From Propionibacteriaceae bacterium (GTDB taxonomy: Bacteria > Actinomycetota > Actinomycetes > Propionibacteriales > Propionibacteriaceae), in the NCBI GenBank assembly GCA_030532575.1, contig JAUNKV010000026.1:1-43519 (forward strand): a stretch of 43,519 nucleotides of DNA, read 5' to 3'. Position 1 is the stretch's first letter, and each line of letters opens with the position of its first letter. The translations under genes and the position numbers were made by a program. The notes below the pieces were generated by a model. That model was not told the origin of the DNA and made no database searches. It saw nothing but the letters and a program-made list of their open reading frames with translations. Shown piece by piece: positions 33,349 through 40,245 of this stretch.

Positions 33349-34340
33349 CGTTCAACCTCCACAGTGGTTCCGGTCCTGGCGGAGCGCTCGGCAGCCTCCG
33401 CGAGCACGAGGGCGGCCACGCCGTCGTCGACGGTGGGGCTCACCGGGGTGCCGTTGTTGATGGCGTCGATGAACGCCGTCAGCTCATCGCGATACGCATC
33501 GGCGTAGCGGGTGAGGAAGAAGTCCAGGTAGACCTCCTGCTGATCCGAGCCGTCGGCGTCGTTGACGCGCACCGTCGTCTCGCGCAGGTTCTCCACCATC
33601 ACCTCGCCCGTGGAGCCGAACAACTCCACGCGCTGGTCGTATCCCGTGGCGCAGTGGCGGGTGTTCTTGATGACCGCGACGGCCCCGGAGGCGGCCTGCA
33701 GCATGGTCACGGCCCCGTCGAAGTCGTCGACCTCGGCCAGAGCCGGATCGAGCTTCTGCCCAACGGCGGTGACATGGGTGATCTCGCCGAGGAAGAACCG
33801 GGCCTCGTCGAAGTCGTGGATCACCATGTCCTTGAACACCCCGCCGGAGACGGCCAGGTACTCCACCGACGGCGGGGCCGGGTCGCGGGAGATGATCGAC
33901 AGCTGTTCGATGCGCCCGATCCGGCCCTCGGCCCCGAGGCGCTGAGCCTTCGCGATGGAGGGGTCGAAACGACGCTGGAAGCCCACCATCACCGGCGGGT
34001 GGTCGAAGGTCGCCAGCTCGTCGGACAGGGCCTTGGCCTCCTCGACGGAGGCGGCCACCGGCTTCTCCACCAGCGCGGCCTTGCCCGCCCTGGCTGCGGC
34101 CAGCACGTGCTCGCGGTGCAGCGGGGTGGGGGAGCCGATCACGACGGCGTCCACGTCGTCGCTGGTGAAGGCCACGGCCGGGTCGGCGGCGGCCCGGGCG
34201 CCGTGCGGCTCGGCGAGTGCCTGAGCCGCCTCCAGCACGGGGTCGCAGACCAGCACGAGCTGGGCCTCAGGGTGGGCGGCGACAGTGGCGGCATGGACCT
34301 TGCCGATCCGGCCTGCGCCGATGACTGCGATGCGCAGCAT
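33345..34340 (-). CDS. iolG: Inositol 2-dehydrogenase IolG (Gfo/Idh/MocA)
   Basis: Oxidises myo-inositol (or scyllo/chiro forms) with NAD to the inosose, the first step of the pathway. At 331 residues it is family size. The Rossmann NAD site is IAVIGAGRIGKVHA. Catalytic Lys93 is in VEKPV, with Asp171 and His175 in FKDMVIHDFDEARFF, the standard Gfo/Idh/MocA triad for inositol dehydrogenase. ATG 34340 has AGGAG 5 bases upstream. Its 3' end overlaps iolE by 4 bases and it starts 26 bases after the transaldolase-like gene. Exact stereoisomer is not determined by sequence. Confidence 0.9.
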   Translation of the reverse strand: MLRIAVIGAGRIGKVHAATVAAHPEAQLVLVCDPVLEAAQALAEPHGARAAADPAVAFTSDDVDAVVIGSPTPLHREHVLAAARAGKAALVEKPVAASVEEAKALSDELATFDHPPVMVGFQRRFDPSIAKAQRLGAEGRIGRIEQLSIISRDPAPPSVEYLAVSGGVFKDMVIHDFDEARFFLGEITHVTAVGQKLDPALAEVDDFDGAVTMLQAASGAVAVIKNTRHCATGYDQRVELFGSTGEVMVENLRETTVRVNDADGSDQQEVYLDFFLTRYADAYRDELTAFIDAINNGTPVSPTVDDGVAALVLAEAAERSARTGTTVEVER

Positions 34341-34365
34341 GGTTCTCCTAGGTGGGGTGGGATTC

Positions 34366-35445
34366 TCAGGGAGCGGGAACGATGATGTCGCGGACCAGAC
34401 GGTCGAGGTCGGCGTCGGCGTCGAGGAACTGCCGCAGGGTCTTGCGGGTCGGGCCGAAGTCGGCGAACTCCTCGACGGTCATGCCGTCGGGCTCGTAGGC
34501 GCGCACGAAGTCGGGGATGCGCCTCAGCTCGTCGATGTAGGCGGGGTTGACGGGGTCGGCCATGCGCTCGCGGGTCTCGTAGTCGGAGTTCGCGATGATC
34601 TCCTGCCACTTGAAGGGCGGGGAGACCACCACGTCGCCGCCCACGAACTCGGCCCACTGGTTGACGTTGCGGAAGGCCGCGGCGAGCACGCGGGAGCGGT
34701 AGCCGCGCTCCTGGAAGATCTGGTAGGCGCGCTTCATGGCGGCGATCCCGGCCCATTCCAGGGCGGACGGGTCGATGAAGAGACCGTCGCGGGCGACGAC
34801 GTGCTTGAGCCAGTCGTCGAGGCGGCCGACCATGATGGTGACGACCGGTCCCATCTGGGAGGTGTCGTGTCCGGCGGCCTCCCGGGCCTTCAGGCCGCGC
34901 TCGATGGCCTCGGCGGCGGCGATGGCCTGGGGTACGGAGAAGGAGACGGTGACGTTGATGCTCACCCCGCGCGAGGTGGCGTCCTCGATGGCCTCGAGCC
35001 CGGTCTTCGTCGCGGGAATCTTCACCACGATGTTGCGGGCCAGGTTGTGGAACTCCTCGGCCTGATCGGCCAGGGCCTTGGCGTCGCGGTGGAGGCGGGG
35101 GTCGGTCTGCACGGACAGTCGGCCGTTGCGGCCCTTGTGCTCGTCGAAGATGGGCTCCAGCAGCGTGGCGGCCTCCACGGACATGTCCTTGACGGCCTGC
35201 CAGCCGATCTCGGACTCCCCCCAGGTGGGGTGCGCCTCAGCGATGGCCTGGATGCGGGGCCGCCACACGTCGAGGTGCTTGCTGATGGTGGTGTAGGCGA
35301 TCACGGGGTTGCAGGTCGCGCCGACGCCGCCGTAGGAGATGGACTGGCGGAGCTCGTCGAGGTCCGAGGAATCGTTCCACAGGGCGGTGCTGGTGTTGCG
35401 GGCCGCGTCCAGGAGCGGTCCCGGGGTGTACGTGATCTCGGTCAT
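34366..35445 (-). CDS. Transaldolase-family protein in the inositol block
   Basis: A 359-residue class I aldolase-type barrel. The Schiff-base lysine is Lys142 in NIVVKIPATKTGLEAI, with the family's SVQTDPRL, NVTVSFSVPQAIAA and AFRNVNQW motifs. The first loop reads ATCNPVI where classical transaldolases have TTNPSI. Regular transaldolase moves a three-carbon unit in the pentose phosphate pathway. Here it starts an operon with iolG and iolE. No iolJ is in view and IolC lacks its DUF2090 aldolase domain, so it might act on an inositol-derived phosphosugar (inference). ATG 35445 has GGAG 11 bases upstream. Confidence 0.82.
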   Translation of the reverse strand: MTEITYTPGPLLDAARNTSTALWNDSSDLDELRQSISYGGVGATCNPVIAYTTISKHLDVWRPRIQAIAEAHPTWGESEIGWQAVKDMSVEAATLLEPIFDEHKGRNGRLSVQTDPRLHRDAKALADQAEEFHNLARNIVVKIPATKTGLEAIEDATSRGVSINVTVSFSVPQAIAAAEAIERGLKAREAAGHDTSQMGPVVTIMVGRLDDWLKHVVARDGLFIDPSALEWAGIAAMKRAYQIFQERGYRSRVLAAAFRNVNQWAEFVGGDVVVSPPFKWQEIIANSDYETRERMADPVNPAYIDELRRIPDFVRAYEPDGMTVEEFADFGPTRKTLRQFLDADADLDRLVRDIIVPAP

Positions 35446-35834
35446 GGGTTCTTTGACTCCTTCTGCGACTCATGACGACGACGCCGTCGTCTGGGCCTCA
35501 GTCAACCCCAATGTCCACCCCATGTCAACTCCATGTAATGACAAACGGGGTGGGGTCTCGGGGTCATGTCGGTCGCGCAGGCTCACGGAAATCGGCCAGT
35601 CGTAGGTGGGCGGAGAGCCCTCCGGGCTCCTTCGTATGGCTGGCATATTCGCCATAAGTGCTCGTTGCAGCGATTTTGATCGTCTTTGGTGGCGAGGTGA
35701 AAGACCAAGGTTCTGGGGGTTCAAGGGGGCGACGGAGGGGTGCCTGCCGTCAGTCTTCGTGGGCTGGGTGACCTGGGGTGTGGCTACTCTGGAAAACAGT
35801 TAATCCACTTCTCGTACTTAGTTGCAGGGGCGAC
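35446..35834. other. Divergent promoter region between inositol block and effector module
   Basis: No gene is seen. It contains GACGACG-ACGC-CGTCGTC (hairpin near the transaldolase start), the tandem 11-bp-spaced repeats at 35501-35543, and the arms CCACCCC/GGGGTGG around them. TACTCT (35785-35790) is a possible -10 for the rightward effector-module genes. Confidence 0.55.
35501..35543. promoter_or_regulatory. Tandem direct-repeat operator candidate
   Basis: GTCAACC at 35501, GTCCACC at 35513, GTCAACT at 35524 and GTAATGA at 35535 are spaced 12, 11 and 11 bp, so all face the same side of the helix. The layout resembles PhoP boxes of actinobacteria (11-nt direct repeat units), but the factor is unknown. 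It lies 55-100 bases upstream of the transaldolase start. Confidence 0.4.
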
Positions 35835-36572
35835 ATGAACAACAACCAATGGTCCGGCCCGGGTGGTCCCGGATCCCCGCAGGGGCAGCCCCCTCAGGGG
35901 TATCAGCAGCCGCTTGTGCCCCAGGGTGCCTGGCATGGGCCGCCACAGCGGAACAACGCCGGGGTGGTGATTGCTCTGGTGGTGGTCCTGGTGTTGGTCA
36001 TCGGAGGAGGCCTGACCCTGGTGCTCACCCAGCGGGGCAAGGCCGTCCAGGTGGATGCGCAAGGTCAGCCCCAGCCCCAGCCCCAGGGGCAGCAGCAGAC
36101 CCAGGGCCAGGGTGAACAGTCCAGCCAACCGCAACAACAGCCCCAGGGGCAGGGCCAGTCCCAAGAACAGGAGCAGTCCCAGGAGCAGGGGCAGCAGAAC
36201 AGTGGTCCGGCTCCGGAGATGCCCAGGAGCTTCGGCGAGTTCGAGTTGATCGACTTCCCGAAGTCCTCGACGCCCGCGGCCGAAGGGGACGGCAATTTCT
36301 ATGCTCCTGCGGGAGCGACGACGAGTGAGAAGGTCGTCTGGGTTGCGTACATGCCGGGCAAGACGCTGCAGGACCTGCAGAACAACGGTCAGGTGGAGTT
36401 CAAGGACCTGGGGGCATGGGCATGCGCGGAGAAGACTGACGGGGGGCAAGGCGTTCGCATGTGTGGGATGCCTGCCTACGGAGGGCTTGCTCTCCTGCTC
36501 TGTGACCCGGCCCAGTACGGCGCGGAGGAACTGACGAAGATCGGTGACGAGTTCATGGCGGCTTGGAAGTGA
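35835..36572 (+). CDS. Membrane-anchored Gln-rich protein, effector module gene 1
   Basis: A 245-residue protein of unknown function. A Pro/Gln/Gly-rich cytoplasmic start (residues 1-40) is followed by one membrane segment (AGVVIALVVVLVLVIGGGLTLVL, about 42-64), then a low-complexity Q/P/G/E stretch to about 140, and an external C-terminal domain of about 100 residues. That domain has a pair of cysteines in AWACAEKTDGGQGVRMCGMPAYGG and ends in GDEFMAAWK. The next gene has the same layout and the same spacing of cysteines, so they are paralogues. ATG 35835 follows GGGG 6 bases upstream. It opens the five-gene module. Confidence 0.8.
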   Translation: MNNNQWSGPGGPGSPQGQPPQGYQQPLVPQGAWHGPPQRNNAGVVIALVVVLVLVIGGGLTLVLTQRGKAVQVDAQGQPQPQPQGQQQTQGQGEQSSQPQQQPQGQGQSQEQEQSQEQGQQNSGPAPEMPRSFGEFELIDFPKSSTPAAEGDGNFYAPAGATTSEKVVWVAYMPGKTLQDLQNNGQVEFKDLGAWACAEKTDGGQGVRMCGMPAYGGLALLLCDPAQYGAEELTKIGDEFMAAWK

Positions 36573-36582
36573 GTGAACTGAC

Positions 36583-37224
36583 ATGACCATCCACACCCAA
36601 CAACCTCCTCACGGATATCCCCCACCCCCCGGCAGGGGCAACAGGGGGCTCATCATCGGCCTGGTGGTGGTTCTGGTCATCGCAGTCATCGGTGTGGGGG
36701 CTTTCATGCTCCTCGGGCGCCCCAAGGCTGTGTCGATGGATCAGCTGGAGGAAGCGCGGAGGACGCTGCAGCCGTCGCGGGAGGCGCCGCCGACCGGGCA
36801 GGCCCAGCCACAAGGTCAGCAGCCCGAGGTCCAACGAAGCGGCCAGGGGCAGCCGGGCCAGGATGCGGGCGGGAACACCCAACAGCAGGGAACCGGGCCC
36901 GCACCGTCGCTGCCGCAGCAGTTCGCCGAGTTCACCCTGGAGAAGGAGCAGGGGGGAACCACGAAATACGTCTCCACCCAGAGCCCGGATGTCTACGTCA
37001 CCTACTCCGGCAACGTGACCGTCGACGAGCTCACCAGGAAGATGGGCAACCCGGAGAACATCGGGAGCTGGACCTGCGAGGAGACCGGGAGCGGGAAGAC
37101 CGGAAAGGTCACGTGTGTCGGCAAGGCCTACGAGGGCGCCGTCGTCGTCACCGGATCGACCTATGACTACTACACCGATGATGTGGCGAGCATCGGTGAC
37201 GACCTGCTGGCGGTCTGGAGGTGA
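36583..37224 (+). CDS. Membrane-anchored protein, paralogue of gene 1
   Basis: A 213-residue protein of unknown function and the same plan as its upstream neighbour. A short Pro-rich start is followed by a membrane segment (RGLIIGLVVVLVIAVIGVGAFMLL, about 20-43), a Q/P/G-rich stalk to about 110, and an external domain. That domain has the matching cysteine pair in SWTCEETGSGKTGKVTCVGKAYEG and ends in GDDLLAVWR (compare GDEFMAAWK). The gap to gene 1 is 10 bases and to gene 3 is 7 bases, so all are one operon. A role as immunity, docking or surface component of the module is only an inference. Confidence 0.8.
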   Translation: MTIHTQQPPHGYPPPPGRGNRGLIIGLVVVLVIAVIGVGAFMLLGRPKAVSMDQLEEARRTLQPSREAPPTGQAQPQGQQPEVQRSGQGQPGQDAGGNTQQQGTGPAPSLPQQFAEFTLEKEQGGTTKYVSTQSPDVYVTYSGNVTVDELTRKMGNPENIGSWTCEETGSGKTGKVTCVGKAYEGAVVVTGSTYDYYTDDVASIGDDLLAVWR

Positions 37225-37231
37225 GGACGAG

Positions 37232-38470
37232 ATGCAGCTGAGAGGATCAACCTTCTGCGCCGAGGTCCCCGACGACTGGCAGATCACGCAACAGCCCGGC
37301 CATGTCATCGCGGTCTCGCCGACCCCGATGCTGGGGTTCGCGCCGAACGCGGTGCTGCGGGAGTCCCGGATCGCGGACGACCCGCTGGCGTTGGCGGCGG
37401 TCAGCCAGGCGCGACTGCGCTCGTCGCAGGACCTGCTGCCCGGCACGGTGACCCTGGGGGTGCAGGCGCTGCTCCGGCACGAGGTGGAACATCGTCGCCT
37501 GTGGTTCCTGCTGCCGTTCAGCCTTGAGACCCTTCACGGCAACATCCTCAGCTTGCTCGGGATGCAGGAGATCGTGGTCGTCGACGGTGTGGTGGCGGAG
37601 CTGACGGTGACGGTGCCGTTGGTGAGCTGGAATCCGGGGGATCAGTACCACGCGATCCTCGACACGTTGCGTCCACTGCCCGCTGGTGAGCGGATGATGC
37701 CGCTGTCCAGCTCCGAGGCGGCGGCCCCGGAGCTTGACGGGTGGGCGACGGAGCGAGACGGCGCACCTCGGGAGGACCTGTCCGGCATCCCGCCGACGGA
37801 GCTGGTGCTCCAGGCCCCGCCGATCCCGCTCAGCACCGCGGTCGCGGAGCAGTTCCTGACCAATGCGGCGAACCGGGTGTTCAACCCCGTGGCGGGAGAG
37901 GCCAGGGAGGAGCTGGCCGCCGGAGGGATCGTCGACGAGACGGGGAACCTCACCGCGGATGGCTTCTGGTATATGGATCACATCCTGAGTGGTGAGGCCC
38001 GGAAAGTCTCGTTCGCCGACCCCGGGCGGGGTGACCACAGGTTCTGGTTCACCGACCCCAGCGCCATCTTCGTCATCCCCCACCCGGAACAGGAGGGGCG
38101 CTCCCTGCTGGGCTTCTGCCCCACCAACGACCTGTTCCGGCTGGTCCTGTCCTGGGCGGGCATCACTCCGTCGTGGCCGCTGGAGCTGAACCTCGAGTTG
38201 GAGGAGGGCATCTTCCGGGGCAAGGCCGACCGGGGCGTGGTCCCCAGGGGGTACGACGGTGACGCGGCGGAGTTCCTGGCCCAGGACTGGCAGCTCGTGA
38301 CCTTGTCAGGGCCGAGAGGCAGCATCCTCAACTGGCTGCACACCAGGGCCAGGGGAGATGCGATGGTCTGGGACGGATCACGTCTGAACAACACCGTCAT
38401 CATCGAACAGGATCCGTCAGAACCGTTCTGGTGGACAGTGATCGAAGCAATCGTGAAAGGAGTTGAATGA
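37232..38470 (+). CDS. Unrecognised two-part protein, effector module gene 3
   Basis: A 412-residue soluble protein with no signal peptide or membrane segment. The first 150 residues (STFCAEVPDDWQITQQPGHVIAVSP to LDTLRPLPAG) resemble the small LpqN/DcrB-like alpha/beta domain. The second part, from about 175, contains PTELVLQAPPIPLSTAVAEQFLTN and later HRFWFTDPSAIFVIPHPE and LFRLVLSWAGITPSWPLE. That pattern is faintly like EspG-type chaperones of type VII secretion, but I cannot assign it. ATG 37232 lies 7 bases after the previous stop, with GAGGACGAG upstream. Its stop abuts the next gene, so it is co-translated with the effector pair. Confidence 0.72.
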   Translation: MQLRGSTFCAEVPDDWQITQQPGHVIAVSPTPMLGFAPNAVLRESRIADDPLALAAVSQARLRSSQDLLPGTVTLGVQALLRHEVEHRRLWFLLPFSLETLHGNILSLLGMQEIVVVDGVVAELTVTVPLVSWNPGDQYHAILDTLRPLPAGERMMPLSSSEAAAPELDGWATERDGAPREDLSGIPPTELVLQAPPIPLSTAVAEQFLTNAANRVFNPVAGEAREELAAGGIVDETGNLTADGFWYMDHILSGEARKVSFADPGRGDHRFWFTDPSAIFVIPHPEQEGRSLLGFCPTNDLFRLVLSWAGITPSWPLELNLELEEGIFRGKADRGVVPRGYDGDAAEFLAQDWQLVTLSGPRGSILNWLHTRARGDAMVWDGSRLNNTVIIEQDPSEPFWWTVIEAIVKGVE

Positions 38471-38471
38471 A

Positions 38472-38837
38472 ATGGGTGTAGAACAATGGCGGATCGAAGA
38501 GTCTGCCTGTCATGGTGTACTTTCTCGGGTCGAGATGGAGAACGGAAATGTGAAGGAGGTCCACGGGAAAGTTTCCTCCAGGGTGGACGAGGTGGGGAGC
38601 GCCTGCATCGGGAAGAGCGCAAAGATCGGCTCCCGATTGAATGCGTTGTACAACAGGGTCCTCACCAGGAACATGACTGGAGCTGAAACTCAGATCGACA
38701 ACGCGGTTTCTGCCGGGAGGAACATCCTTGGTGTTCATAGGCAAGCCAACGCTGAGATGGAAAGTAATGTACAGCGATTCGAGCGAGAGGCATCTGAGCT
38801 CGACGAGTTCGAAATCGCGGATGGGAAGCACGTATGA
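38472..38837 (+). CDS. Small helical WXG100-like protein (DUF6507-like)
   Basis: A 121-residue, almost entirely helical, polar protein with no signal peptide. It reads EQWRIEESACHGVLSRVE, then long amphipathic stretches including SARLNALYNRV-like text and ILGVHRQANAEMESNVQRFEREASEL. This is the size and style of WXG100/ESX-type substrates and of the DUF6507 family that accompanies them, although no clean W-x-G turn is present. ATG 38472 follows AAAGGAG 9 bases upstream, immediately after the previous stop; TTG 38463 is possible. Its stop overlaps the next start (ATGA). Likely a secretion partner of the large protein that follows. The G+C content drops here. Confidence 0.7.
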   Translation: MGVEQWRIEESACHGVLSRVEMENGNVKEVHGKVSSRVDEVGSACIGKSAKIGSRLNALYNRVLTRNMTGAETQIDNAVSAGRNILGVHRQANAEMESNVQRFEREASELDEFEIADGKHV

Positions 38838-40171
38838 AAGTCGGTACAGAGGAACTCAAGGACTGGCCAGATCCGGCGGCCATGTTCGATGCTTCAGCCA
38901 GCTTGGCGGCTGAAGGAAGTGCCTACTACGAAGCGGTTGGCGCTGCTCGCAACATCTGGAGGGAGCTCAGTGCGCACTACTGGACAGATGGGGCTGAACT
39001 GCTGTACTCTGCGCTGAATCATCCTGCGGATGTTTCTGCTCAGATCGTGTTCGACTGCACTGTCACGGTATCTGCGGCTTTGACGCTGTTCGCTGATGAG
39101 CTCACGAAACTCCGGCAGGAAAACATTGCGCTTCAAGAGGAAGTCGAGGCATACAACAACAAGCCTGCTGCTGATGAGCCAGGGCAAGGTCCTGGTGCTG
39201 ACGAGGAGATCCGTGCGACGTATCTGAAGGGAGTCGAGCTTCAGAATCGCGTTGCAGACTTGGTGCGGCGCTACGAAGAGGCCATCAGCAATTGCGTCAA
39301 CAGGCTCTGCGCAGTTGGCGATGATGGAAGCCCTGACCCTGGAAGTGCATATTGGTCCGGTATTCCAGAAAGCCTGCTCAAGAGCGCCTTTGCCGCTGTG
39401 GCGCAGGGAGCGCAGATCGACACGACTCGAACCACCGTCAGAGTTTTCCACTGGGATGGCACTGAAATGCATGAGCTCCGTCCAAGGTTCGAGTACAACC
39501 GGAGCCTGAGCATCGACTGGTGGGGGATACTTGAAGGGAAGGGTGTCTCCCCTGAGGGGCTGCTCGAACGTTTCAACAAGGCGGTTGAAGAAGGGCACTC
39601 AGGTCCCCTCTCGAATTCGAACTATTGGCCGTCAAGGCCTGACGAGGCGCCGGATGTGGCTCATGGGGCAAAACCGCCCTCTCGGGTGACCATGCCTGGG
39701 CAACCTGAGCCCGTCAGGGGTGGGCGTATCCGGTTCGGAGGTATAATTGGACTGGTTTCGCTCGGCTTCGAGGCATTCGACCTGTACCAAGAGGAGTACG
39801 CTCAAGCAGACCGAAGGTTCCAGGAAGAGCACCCTGAGATGAGTGGAGCAGATCGGCGACGGAGCTCTATGGATGCTGCCGTGGTTCGGACTGGGGCTCA
39901 GCTCGCCGCAGCTGAGGCCTTGGATTATCCACTTGGCAACATCTCTACTATTGGAGGGGCTAAAGTTGGCGCGTATGCTGGTGCATGGTTCGGTCCGGCG
40001 GGCATCTTGGTTGGCGCCGCAGGAGGTGCTGTTCTCGGATCTTGGATGAATGGTCAGGCGGTAGGAGTGATCATGGATGCCGACACTGGTGAGAACAAGG
40101 ATGTCGGTGATCGCGTTGGTGACGTGGCTGAAGCCGCTTTCGATGCTCTGTTCAACAACGGGGGCAGATGA
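38834..40171 (+). CDS. Type VII-like effector with C-terminal double glycine zipper
   Basis: A 445-residue protein. Residues 1 to about 160 are helical and match the N-terminal targeting domains of actinobacterial type VII toxins: WPDPAAMFDASASLAAEG, a W-x-x-L-S-x-x-Y turn (IWRELSAHYW), then FADELTKLRQENIALQEEVEAY. The middle (about 200-300) is a linker of unknown fold. The C-terminus has a hydrophobic segment (IIGLVSLGFEAFDLY, near 320) and at residues 375-402 glycines at 375, 379, 383, 387 and 390, 394, 398, 402, i.e. two GxxxGxxxGxxxG runs. Glycine zippers drive membrane insertion in known toxins such as TelE. G+C is markedly low for the window. No recognised immunity gene follows. Confidence 0.75.
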   Translation: MKVGTEELKDWPDPAAMFDASASLAAEGSAYYEAVGAARNIWRELSAHYWTDGAELLYSALNHPADVSAQIVFDCTVTVSAALTLFADELTKLRQENIALQEEVEAYNNKPAADEPGQGPGADEEIRATYLKGVELQNRVADLVRRYEEAISNCVNRLCAVGDDGSPDPGSAYWSGIPESLLKSAFAAVAQGAQIDTTRTTVRVFHWDGTEMHELRPRFEYNRSLSIDWWGILEGKGVSPEGLLERFNKAVEEGHSGPLSNSNYWPSRPDEAPDVAHGAKPPSRVTMPGQPEPVRGGRIRFGGIIGLVSLGFEAFDLYQEEYAQADRRFQEEHPEMSGADRRRSSMDAAVVRTGAQLAAAEALDYPLGNISTIGGAKVGAYAGAWFGPAGILVGAAGGAVLGSWMNGQAVGVIMDADTGENKDVGDRVGDVAEAAFDALFNNGGR

Positions 40172-40233
40172 GCGTGGCCCTGCGATCAGTCCCACACGCT
40201 CGTGGAGGTGGGGCTGCGGGGTCACCGCGGCGC

Positions 40234-40239
40234 TAGGCT
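40234..40239 (+). promoter_or_regulatory. -10 box for leaderless purC
   Basis: TAGGCT ends 6 bases before GTG 40246, so the message should begin at the start codon. A similar TAAGGT (41173-41178) ends 7 bases before the purS start. Confidence 0.6.
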
Positions 40240-40245
40240 GAGGCC

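Noticed and set aside
38472-38837. Classic WXG100 protein
   Set aside because: Size, helicity and position fit, but a clean W-x-G turn is missing, so I call it only WXG100-like/DUF6507-like.
40170-40201. Terminator after the effector-like gene (GAGCGTG/CACGCTC)
   Set aside because: Only a 7-bp stem around an 18-base loop with no T-tract; too weak to list as a feature.
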